A stretch of DNA of 10,767 nucleotides, from assembly GCA_007136055.1 (NCBI GenBank), contig SLHT01000288.1:1-10767 (forward strand), written 5' to 3'. The position numbers and the translations under genes were made by a program. This document shows, in pieces, positions 1-6,300 of this stretch (position 1 is its first letter; each line of letters begins with the position of its first letter). The notes under the pieces were generated by a model. It ran no database searches. It saw nothing but the letters and a program-made list of their open reading frames with translations, and was not told where the DNA came from. Source of the stretch: Syntrophomonadaceae bacterium. Its GTDB lineage: Bacteria; Bacillota; Dethiobacteria; DTU022.

Positions 1-88
1 CGAGAAAGGGACCGTAAAAGTATCTGTATCGATGTTTGGACGTGAAACACCCGTGGAACTTGAGTTCCACCAGGTTATAAAATTTTAA
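1..88 (+). CDS. nusG: NusG transcription factor, C-terminal end (partial)
   Basis: The window opens inside a gene whose last 28 codons (first full codon at base 2) end at a TAA at 86-88. The residues include the stretch VSMFGRETPVELEF, typical of the end of the KOW domain of NusG, the elongation factor that binds RNA polymerase and links it to Rho or to ribosomal protein S10. The position directly before rplK is the usual place of nusG in bacteria. The N-terminal NGN domain lies outside the window. The identification rests on this short tail plus gene order. No terminator or promoter is evident in the 51 bases before rplK, so read-through into rplK is likely. Confidence 0.88.
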   Translation, partial: EKGTVKVSVSMFGRETPVELEFHQVIKF

Positions 89-139
89 TCAGCGCTGTAC
101 GGCTCATAAGAGTTTGTTTGCAGTCAGGAGGTTTGTTTA

Positions 140-571
140 ATGGCTAAGAAGAAAAAAGTTATCGGAATGACAAAATTGCAGATACCGGGTGGCAAAGCTA
201 CCCCTGCGCCCCCCGTTGGTCCTGCCCTCGGACAGCACGGTGTTAATATCATGGCTTTCTGTAAGGAATTTAATGAGCGTACTGCCGGGGATGCCGGTTT
301 AATTATACCGGTAGAGCTGACTATTTATGAAGATCGGTCATTTTCCTTTATCACCAAGACTCCTCCGGCAGCCATACTCTTGAAAAAGGCCGTTGGTCTG
401 GAAACTGCTTCGGGTGAGCCGAACAGGGTTAAAGTAGCGACTATTTCCAGGGACAAGGTAAAAGAAATTGCCTCGCAAAAAATGGAAGACTTGAATGCTT
501 ACGATATAGACTCAGCAGCGAAAATAATTGAAGGCACCGCCCGCAGTATGGGTATAGTCGTTGAAGGTTAA
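140..571 (+). CDS. rplK: 50S ribosomal protein L11
   Basis: 143 residues, the usual length of bacterial L11. L11 binds the GTPase-associated region of 23S rRNA at the base of the L7/L12 stalk, where it takes part in factor-dependent GTP hydrolysis and the stringent response. The N-terminal domain carries the proline-rich thiostrepton-region motif TPAPPVGPALGQHGVNI (about residues 21-37). The C-terminal rRNA-binding domain (about 72-143) ends in the conserved GTARSMGIVV. The ATG has an AGGAGG Shine-Dalgarno at 126-131, eight bases upstream, which settles the start. It lies 51 bases after nusG and 223 bases before rplA. In E. coli L1 represses this message from a site before rplK; I see no such site in 89-139 here, but a candidate lies before rplA. 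Confidence 0.98.
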   Translation: MAKKKKVIGMTKLQIPGGKATPAPPVGPALGQHGVNIMAFCKEFNERTAGDAGLIIPVELTIYEDRSFSFITKTPPAAILLKKAVGLETASGEPNRVKVATISRDKVKEIASQKMEDLNAYDIDSAAKIIEGTARSMGIVVEG

Positions 572-629
572 GGTAATTTTTAGTGAGGATTACTACAGCG
601 AAATATAAGTAATTTAAGGAAGTAAAGTG

Positions 630-704
630 CCGGGTGGACGGTTCCATTGTTTTTCCTGGCGGGATTTCGCTTCGCTGCGATAACAATAGAACTGTCACCG
701 CCGG
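630..704 (+). other. Long imperfect hairpin between rplK and rplA
   Basis: Two arms pair over about 20 base pairs. Bases 630-634 pair with 699-704 (one bulge), 636-644 with 689-698 (one bulged A; G640-U693 wobble), and after a C645/A688 mismatch 646-651 with 682-687. The apical part (652-681) contains further short GC-rich complementarity. There is no U-tract after the right arm, so it does not look like an intrinsic terminator. It could be an RNase processing site, a stabiliser of the downstream message, or part of a regulatory leader for rplA. Pairing was done by hand; no folding energy was computed. Confidence 0.6.
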
Positions 705-750
705 TAAAGCTTAAGAGTATCTTTGGCTGTAGCAGTAAGTTTTAAATTAA

Positions 751-778
751 GTGGGAGAGCTTTTGGCTCGCTGACCAC
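751..778 (+). promoter_or_regulatory. Candidate L1 autoregulatory hairpin at the rplA ribosome binding site
   Basis: An outer stem GUGG (751-754) pairs with CCAC (775-778) and an inner stem GAGC (757-760) with GCUC (766-769). The apical loop is UUUUG, and the stems are separated by an asymmetric internal loop (GA on the left, GCUGA on the right). The right arm ends one base before the rplA Shine-Dalgarno GGGAGG (779-784). The left arm GUGGGAG and the right-side GACC resemble the L1-binding helix of 23S rRNA, which from memory reads GUGGGAGGCU...AGCCGACC in E. coli. L1 is known to repress its own message by binding rRNA-like mRNA sites. The assignment to L1 is inference; the hairpin and its position are seen directly. 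Confidence 0.5.
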
Positions 779-794
779 GGGAGGTTAAAAAGCA

Positions 795-1493
795 ATGCCT
801 AAGAGAGGGAAAAAGTACGAAGAAGCCCGCAATCTATTCGATCGCGAAACAAAGTATGAACCCGAAGAAGCCCTGCGCATGATCAGGGAAATGAGCAAGC
901 GTTCATTTGATGAAACAGTCGAACTGGCTGTCCGCCTGGGTGTTAATCCGAAGCATGCCGATCAACAGGTGCGCGGTTCTGTAGTTTTGCCGCACGGAAC
1001 AGGAAAAACGATAAGGGTTGCTGTTTTTGCCAAGGGTGAAAAAATAAAGGAAGCCGAGGATGCAGGTGCTGATCAGGCCGGTGCAGATGAACTGGTAGCA
1101 AAAGTTCAGGAAGGCTGGATGGATTTTGATGTTGCTGTTGCTACTCCTGATATGATGGGTTCTGTCGGCAAACTGGGTAAAGTGCTTGGTCCGCGTGGGC
1201 TTATGCCCAACCCAAAAAGCGGAACAGTTACATTTGATATTGAAAAAGCGGTAAACGAAATCAAAGCCGGTAAAGTTGAATACAGGACAGAAAAAGCGGG
1301 TAATGTCCATGTTCCGATTGGCAAAGTCTCCTTTAGCCAGGATCAACTGGTGGAGAACTTTAATGCAATCATGGAAGCCCTGATTAAAGCCCGGCCTACA
1401 GCCGTAAAGGGACAATATATCAGGAGTATTACCGTAAGCACGACTATGGGCCCCGGTATTAAAACTACTGCCGGCATTGAAGCGAAGGTTTAG
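795..1493 (+). CDS. rplA: 50S ribosomal protein L1
   Basis: 232 residues, matching the family length. L1 binds helices 76-78 of 23S rRNA, forms the mobile L1 stalk that moves deacylated tRNA to the exit site, and in many bacteria represses translation of its own operon. Domain I is built from the two ends (about 1-67 and 160-232) and domain II from the middle. The family signature GKLGKVLGPRGLMPNPKSGT is at residues 125-144, and the C-terminal region contains the conserved STTMGPGIK. The ATG is preceded by GGGAGG at 779-784, ten bases away. The gene sits in the standard order after rplK but is separated from it by an unusually long gap with two hairpins. Stop is TAG at 1491-1493. Confidence 0.98.
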   Translation: MPKRGKKYEEARNLFDRETKYEPEEALRMIREMSKRSFDETVELAVRLGVNPKHADQQVRGSVVLPHGTGKTIRVAVFAKGEKIKEAEDAGADQAGADELVAKVQEGWMDFDVAVATPDMMGSVGKLGKVLGPRGLMPNPKSGTVTFDIEKAVNEIKAGKVEYRTEKAGNVHVPIGKVSFSQDQLVENFNAIMEALIKARPTAVKGQYIRSITVSTTMGPGIKTTAGIEAKV

Positions 1494-1547
1494 AGATCAG
1501 GGGCCGGGAGTTGGAAATCAGCAGGCAGCATTAAGGAGAACTGATCT
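1494..1547 (+). other. Possible stem-loop just after rplA
   Basis: AGAUCAG (1494-1500) is perfectly complementary to CUGAUCU (1541-1547), giving a 7 bp stem that closes a 40-base loop directly after the rplA stop codon. The loop contains AAGGAG (1533-1538) but no usable start codon follows, so I do not see a small gene. No U-tract follows, so it is not a terminator. With such a long loop the pairing may be fortuitous. Bases 1548-1599 hold nothing I recognise apart from a T-rich run near 1587-1596. Confidence 0.25.
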
Positions 1548-1599
1548 ATAAAGAACAGGGGAATACTTAAGCCAGCCGATAACGTGTTTTTATTTTGAA

Positions 1600-1780
1600 G
1601 CCAGACTGTTCAAGAGAAATGGCTAAAAAATGAATATAGCTTTTCCGTAGACGCCGGGTACTTAATGTTTAATGGCTTAAAATGGCCGCCTGTCCAGGAA
1701 AGATCTTCTTAAGTGCCAACCGCTATACGTAACGGTTGCAACGGGATTTTCTGTCTGCGGGAAATTCCGTTTTATTATTT
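1600..1780 (+). promoter_or_regulatory. Candidate L10 leader (autoregulatory 5' region of rplJ)
   Basis: The 322 bases before rplJ contain no gene but several nested complementarities. GGCUA (1621-1625) pairs with UAGCU (1637-1641). GGUACUUAA (1657-1665) pairs with UUAAGUGCC (1709-1717) over 9 bp with one wobble. CAACCG (1717-1722) pairs with CGGUUG (1733-1738). The last hairpin is directly followed by an intrinsic terminator. The sequence UUCCGUAGAC (1642-1651) and the nearby CUUAAU (1661-1666) resemble conserved parts of the L10 leader family as I remember it. In Bacillus, L10 in complex with L12 binds such a leader and promotes early termination. GAAAGAUC (1698-1705) could pair, with one bulge, with the left arm of the terminator (1745-1751) as an antiterminator. 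Family assignment rests on position, terminator and partial motif memory. Confidence 0.6.
1740..1780 (+). terminator. Intrinsic terminator / attenuator before rplJ
   Basis: The arm ACGGGAUUUUC (1741-1751) pairs with GGAAAUUCCGU (1760-1770) along all 11 positions, two of them G-U wobbles, around an 8-base loop. A1740-U1771 can extend the stem. The right arm runs into UUUUAUUAUUU. This is the form of a Rho-independent terminator. It lies 35 bases before the rplJ start and behind the whole leader, so it would act as a conditional attenuator and not as the end of an operon: rplJ has no evident promoter of its own between here and its start codon. Confidence 0.75.
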
Positions 1781-1815
1781 ACAGTAACTATTTCAGCTAG
1801 AAGGAGGTGAAAGAT

Positions 1816-2340
1816 ATGATTACCAGAGAAGCCAAGGAAAAAATGATGGAAGAGATCACCGAAGAACTTAAACAGGCAGAACTGGTTGTAGTTACTAATT
1901 ACAGGGGTTTAAATGTGCAGTCGATTAACAAACTGCGCGGGGAATTAAGAAAAGAAGATTGCCGCTACAAAATAACCAAGAATACAATGAACCGATTGGC
2001 CTGTCGTAAAGCAGGTTTTGACGAACTGGAAAGCTTTTTTGAGGGGCCTGTTGCAATAGCTTACTCAAACGCTGATCCCGTTGCCGCGGCCAGGGTATTT
2101 AAAGATTTTGCTAAAGAAAACGAAGCTTTAGAAATTAAGGGCGGCATGCTCTCAGGCCAGTTGTTGGATCCAGCGGCCATAAAAGCTCTCGGAGATATAC
2201 CGGCGCGTGAGGTTCTGTTGGCCAGGGTTGTTGGCGGTTTCCAGGCCCCGATTTCCGGCTTGGTTGGAGCGCTGCACGGAAACCTGCGTAACCTTGTCTA
2301 TGCCCTTGATGCAGTTCGTCAGCAGAAAGAAAGTGCTTGA
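1816..2340 (+). CDS. rplJ: 50S ribosomal protein L10
   Basis: 174 residues from the ATG at 1816. L10 anchors the L7/L12 dimers to the 50S stalk through its C-terminal helix and binds 23S rRNA next to L11 through its N-terminal domain. The protein shows VVVTNYRGLNVQ and KNTMNRLACRKA early, then ALEIKGGMLSGQ and the PAREVLL/APISGLVGALHGNLRNLVYALDAV segment typical of L10. A GTG at 1807 in the same frame would add three residues, but that GTG overlaps the AGGAGG Shine-Dalgarno (1802-1807). The ATG at 1816, eight bases behind it, is the proper start. The long leader with an attenuator fits autoregulation by the L10-L12 complex. rplL follows after 197 bases. Confidence 0.97.
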   Translation: MITREAKEKMMEEITEELKQAELVVVTNYRGLNVQSINKLRGELRKEDCRYKITKNTMNRLACRKAGFDELESFFEGPVAIAYSNADPVAAARVFKDFAKENEALEIKGGMLSGQLLDPAAIKALGDIPAREVLLARVVGGFQAPISGLVGALHGNLRNLVYALDAVRQQKESA

Positions 2341-2383
2341 TAGGACGGGAGTCAGGATTTAGTATAAATAAGCAGGAATAGAG

Positions 2384-2414
2384 TTGACCCCCGCTTCTGT
2401 TAAACAGGGGTCAA
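2384..2414 (+). other. Hairpin between rplJ and rplL
   Basis: UUGACCCC (2384-2391) pairs perfectly with GGGGUCAA (2407-2414). The enclosed part contains CUG...CAG around UUAAA, giving a small upper stem. No U-run follows, so it is unlikely to terminate transcription. It may protect or process the message so that rplL, whose product is needed in several copies per ribosome, is expressed more than rplJ. The role is inference. The rest of the gap is AT-rich, particularly 2497-2521 just before the rplL ribosome binding site, which would keep that start unstructured. Confidence 0.6.
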
Positions 2415-2537
2415 GTTAAAGGTTGATTATGAAAGACTGAGAGCAAGAAACTGTATGTTTAGAGCCGGAAGTTTAAAAAATTGTGAGTGTGGATTATTTG
2501 TAAAAAATTAATTTAAAATTAAAGGAGTTTAAGTGAA

Positions 2538-2924
2538 ATGGCAAAAGCAAAAAGTGACAACAAAGCAAGCGAAATTATGGAGTTAGTCAAAGGGATGACT
2601 GTCCTCGAGCTGTCTGAACTGGTCAAAGCCCTGGAAGAAGAATTCGGCGTAACGGCAGCCGCTCCGGCTGCTGCTGCAGCGCCTGCTGCCGAAGCTGCTG
2701 TAGAAGAAGAAAAAGATGAGTTTGATGTAGTCATTACTTCCGCGGGGGAGAAAAAGATCCAGGTAATCAAGGTTGTCCGCGAGATTACCGGGCTTGGCCT
2801 CAAAGAAGCAAAAGCCCTTGTTGACGAAGTTCCCGGTACTGTCCAGGAAAAAGTTAACAAGGAAGAAGCTGAAGCCACCAAGGCAAAGATTGAAGAAGTA
2901 GGCGGCGTTATTGAACTGAAGTAA
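2538..2924 (+). CDS. rplL: 50S ribosomal protein L7/L12
   Basis: 128 residues. L7/L12 is the multi-copy, acidic stalk protein that recruits translation factors to the ribosome. It has an N-terminal dimerisation and L10-binding helix region (MTVLELSELVKALEEEFGV, about residues 20-38), an alanine-rich flexible hinge (about 39-57), and the C-terminal factor-binding domain with IQVIKVVREITGLGLKEAK. The N terminus is several residues longer than the Bacillus form as I recall it, with a lysine-rich start. The Shine-Dalgarno AAAGGAG (2521-2527) lies ten bases before the ATG. It is followed after 28 bases by a strong hairpin, which would lower read-through into rpoB. Confidence 0.98.
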   Translation: MAKAKSDNKASEIMELVKGMTVLELSELVKALEEEFGVTAAAPAAAAAPAAEAAVEEEKDEFDVVITSAGEKKIQVIKVVREITGLGLKEAKALVDEVPGTVQEKVNKEEAEATKAKIEEVGGVIELK

Positions 2925-2952
2925 TAAAAGGATAAGAAAAAGTCTTTTTGCG

Positions 2953-2990
2953 GGCGGGAGTTCTGTTTAACAGAGTTCCCGCCTTTATAT
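2953..2990 (+). terminator. Hairpin terminator after rplL
   Basis: GGCGGGAGUUCUG (2953-2965) pairs with CAGAGUUCCCGCC (2971-2983): 13 consecutive pairs, two of them G-U wobbles, around a UUUAA loop. UUUAUAU follows. The stem is very stable but the U-tract is short, so termination may be partial, as expected if some transcripts continue from rplL into rpoB. The promoter at 3105-3133 downstream supports the view that rpoBC can be transcribed separately. The stretch 2991-3104 between terminator and promoter is AT-rich and shows no gene. Confidence 0.75.
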
Positions 2991-3104
2991 CAGCAAACTT
3001 ACATTGTATCTAAGCCAGTTGTGCTCATTGCTAAGCATTGTTTTTAATATCTGCTCGTATTGGTTTTAATTCCAGGCTGGCGATAAAAAAATTTCTACAC
3101 CCCG

Positions 3105-3133
3105 TTGACACATCTAAACCCTTATGATAATAT
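3105..3133 (+). promoter_or_regulatory. Sigma-A type promoter of rpoBC
   Basis: A perfect -35 box TTGACA (3105-3110), a 17-base spacer, and TAATAT (3128-3133) preceded by TGA, which supplies the TGn extended -10 motif. An alternative -10 is GATAAT (3126-3131), which matches TATAAT at five of six positions but with a 15-base spacer. Transcription would begin near 3140. It lies downstream of the rplL terminator and 175 bases before the rpoB start codon, so it should give rpoBC a supply independent of the ribosomal-protein messages. Confidence 0.75.
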
Positions 3134-3139
3134 TTGAAG

Positions 3140-3307
3140 ATGCCTAGAACTGCCAAAGCGTGTAATTGTAGAAAGAATCGATTAGCCTTCTCATTAATGC
3201 ATACCCATAATAGGAGTTACAGAGTCTGTTTGTTTCACAAGTGATTTTTGCCTGTTTTCATCCGGTTTTAAATCATAAACCAGGTACCGGGGGAGTGATT
3301 TTTTTTA
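3140..3307 (+). promoter_or_regulatory. rpoB 5' leader
   Basis: About 168 untranslated bases between the predicted start of transcription and rpoB. Near the 3' end two alternative pairings share bases. GGUUU (3264-3268) can pair with AAACC (3277-3281), or CCGGU (3262-3266) with ACCGG (3286-3290); the second covers the 5' end of the rpoB Shine-Dalgarno GGGGGAG (3289-3295). A run of eight T (3299-3306) lies between the Shine-Dalgarno and the ATG. A 34-codon open frame begins at 3140, exactly at the predicted transcription start. None of these matches a riboswitch or leader family that I recognise. Confidence 0.45.
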
Positions 3308-6300
3308 ATGTCCATTAGTTTTGCACCAGGCAATAGTAAACGTCGTTCTTATGCCAAGATCACCGAAGTGCTCGACCTTCCTAATTTGATCGAAGTGCAG
3401 CGCAGTTCTTTTGAATGGTTTATTAACCAGGGGTTGAAAGAAATATTTGAAGATTTTTCGCCAATTCAGGATTTTACGGGAAACCTTGTCCTGGAGTTTT
3501 ATGACTACACACTTGGTGAGCCTAAGTATTCAGTTGAAGACTGTAAGGAGCGGGATGCTACTTATGCCGTTCCTTTAAAAGTAAGGGTTCGGTTGATTAA
3601 CCAGGAGACCGGTGAAGTAAAAGAACAGGAAGTTTTTATGGGCGATTTTCCGATGATGACCGAAAATGGAACCTTTGTTATTAATGGTGCCGAAAGGGTC
3701 ATCGTCAGCCAGTTGGTCAGGTCTCCGGGGGTCTATTTTAAGAAGCAGCCCGATCCAACCGGCAGTACCGGCAAAGAACTGATCAGTGCCACCATAATTC
3801 CGAATCGCGGCACCTGGCTTGAATTTGAAAGTGATGTTGCCGAAGGATTATATGTGCGTGTGGATCGGACCAGGAAAATTCCTGTAAGCGTTCTTCTGCG
3901 AGCCATCGGCTACAGTAGTAATGAGGAGATCAACGAGCTCTTAAACCATGATCGGCGCCTCGCTGATATTCTGGAAAAAGATCACACCGATTCTACTGAT
4001 TCTGCGCTGCTTGAAATCTACAAGCGTTTGCGTCCAGGTGAGCCGTTGAACGTAGAAAACGCCCGCTCGCTGTTTGAGTCGCTTTTTTTCGACGGCAAAC
4101 GTTATGATTTTGCGAGAGTCGGCAGGTATAAGGCCAATAAGAAGCTATCGATGACCAATCGCCTCTTCGGGCAGGAATTAGCCGAAGATGTTAAGGATCC
4201 TGTCAGTGGTGCGGTTCTTTATTCTGCAGGTGCAATAGTCGATGAAGATGCTGCCCGTGTTATTGATGAACATAATATCCAACGGGTTAAAATCAGGCAC
4301 CGTGATGAAGACCACCTGGTAATCAGTAACGGAAGTGTTGATCTTTTAACAAGGCACCTGGTACCTTCTGATATAATTGCTACCATTAATTATATCCTTA
4401 ATCTTTTTGATGGTATCGGACATATTGATGATATCGATCACCTTGGTAACCGCCGTTTACGCAGTGTCGGTGAACTTTTGCAAAACCAGTTCCGGATCGG
4501 CCTTTCACGTATGGAAAGAGTGGTTCGCGAGCGGATGACCATTCAGGATGTCGAGGCAATTACACCACAGGCCCTGATCAATATCCGTCCCGTGATTGCT
4601 TCAATCAAGGAATTTTTTGGCAGCAGCCAGCTGTCCCAGTTTATGGATCAAACTAATCCCCTTGCCGAGTTGACTCATAAACGGCGTCTTAGCGCCCTCG
4701 GTCCCGGTGGACTAAGCCGGGAAAGAGCAGGTTTTGAAGTCCGCGATGTTCATCACTCGCACTACGGCCGGATATGCCCGATTGAGACCCCTGAAGGCCC
4801 TAATATCGGCCTGATCGGCTCGCTTGGTACTTATGCCCGGATCAATGAATACGGCTTTATCGAAACTCCTTACCAGCGGGTCGATAAAAAAAAGGAAAGA
4901 GTCACTTCAGAAATTGTCTACCTGACAGCAGATGACGAAGACCGTTTTGTTATTGCCCAGGCCAACGCAGTACTTGATGAAAAAGGTTATTTCGTCAATA
5001 ACCGTGTTACCTGTCGCTACTATTATGATACAGTCATGCGGCATCCCAACGATGTTGACTTCATGGACGTTTCTCCGAAGCAGCTGGTTAGCGTGGCAAC
5101 AGCGCTAATTCCCTTTTTGGAGAATGATGATGCCAACCGTGCCCTGATGGGTGCCAACATGCAGCGCCAGGCAGTGCCCCTGCTGAAAACAGAAGCGCCT
5201 TTTGTCGGCACAGGACTCGAAGCCAAAGCTGCTCTTGATTCAGGAGCTGTGGCCGTCTGCCTTGCAGACGGAGCAGTCATACGTGTTACCAGCAGTGAAA
5301 TAATAATCCGCCGTGATGATCAGAAAGAAGGTCAAAACTTCCATATTAACGGCCGTACCAGGGAGCGCTTTGAAGCAGATCGGCGCCCCGGTTTTGACGG
5401 TGGGCTTGACATTTACTCACTCCAAAAATTTAAACGTTCCAACCAGGGCACCTGTGTTAACCAGCATCCCATAGTAAAAAGTGGTCAAAAAGTTAAGGTC
5501 GGCGATGTCCTCGCCGACGGTTCCTGTACCAGTGACGGTGAGATGGCATTGGGTCGCAACGTCCTTGTTGCTTTTATGCCCTGGGAAGGTTATAACTACG
5601 AAGATGCTATTTTGATCAGCGAGAGGCTGGTTAAAGAAGATATTTTTACCTCGGTACATATTGAAGAATATGAATCGGAGGCCAGGGATACTAAGCTTGG
5701 CCCGGAGGAGATTACCCGGGACATTCCGAATGTCGGGGAAGAGGCTTTAAAAGATCTTGACGGGCGTGGTATTATCCGCATCGGCGCTGAAGTTAGGGCC
5801 GGGGATATCCTGGTTGGCAAAGTTACACCAAAGGGTGAAACGGAGCTTACTGCTGAAGAACGCCTGCTCAGGGCAATATTTGGCGAAAAAGCCCGCGAAG
5901 TGCGGGATACCTCTCTGCGCATACCTCACGGCGAGTCTGGTATTGTTGTCGACGTCAAAGTATTTAACCGCGACGAAGGTGATGAGCTTTCACCCGGTGT
6001 CAATCAGCTGGTTCGGGTCTATGTTGCTCAGAAACGTAAGATATCTGAAGGTGACAAGATGGCTGGCCGGCACGGCAATAAGGGTGTCATTGCCCGCATT
6101 CTGCCTGAAGAAGATATGCCCTTCCTGCCTGACGGCACACCACTCGGCATTGTATTAAATCCTCTGGGTGTTCCTTCACGGATGAACATCGGGCAGGTTT
6201 TGGAAGCTCACCTTGGATGGGCTGCCGAGGCCCTGGGGATCCGCATCGCATCGCCTGTCTTTGACGGCGCTACTGAGAGTGATGTCTTTGCAGCATTTGA

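Noticed and set aside
627..683. 18-codon GTG open frame with an AAGGAAG upstream, covering the left arm and loop of the 630-704 hairpin
   Set aside because: A leader peptide is conceivable, but the frame is very short, the start is GTG with tight spacing, and nothing in the residues suggests attenuation control.
441..698. 85-residue minus-strand open frame across the end of rplK and the gap
   Set aside because: No recognisable protein features; it overlaps rplK and the long hairpin, whose pairing explains the sequence better.
903..1415. 170-residue minus-strand open frame opposite rplA
   Set aside because: Antisense shadow of rplA, with no recognisable domain or supporting promoter. The same applies to the other minus-strand frames opposite rplL, rpoB and rpoC.
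1807..1815. GTG start for rplJ giving three more residues
   Set aside because: The GTG overlaps the AGGAGG Shine-Dalgarno itself; ATG 1816 has ideal spacing and better fits L10 N termini.
2423..2459. Promoter before rplL (TTGATT ... TATGTT)
   Set aside because: The spacing is about 25 bases, too long for a sigma-A promoter.
3019..3048. Second promoter-like pair TTGTGC / TTTAAT upstream of rpoB
   Set aside because: The -35 box matches at only three positions with an 18-base spacer; the promoter at 3105-3133 is far better.
5757..6158. 133-residue plus-strand open frame inside rpoB
   Set aside because: It lies wholly inside the conserved beta coding region in another frame and has no recognisable domain.
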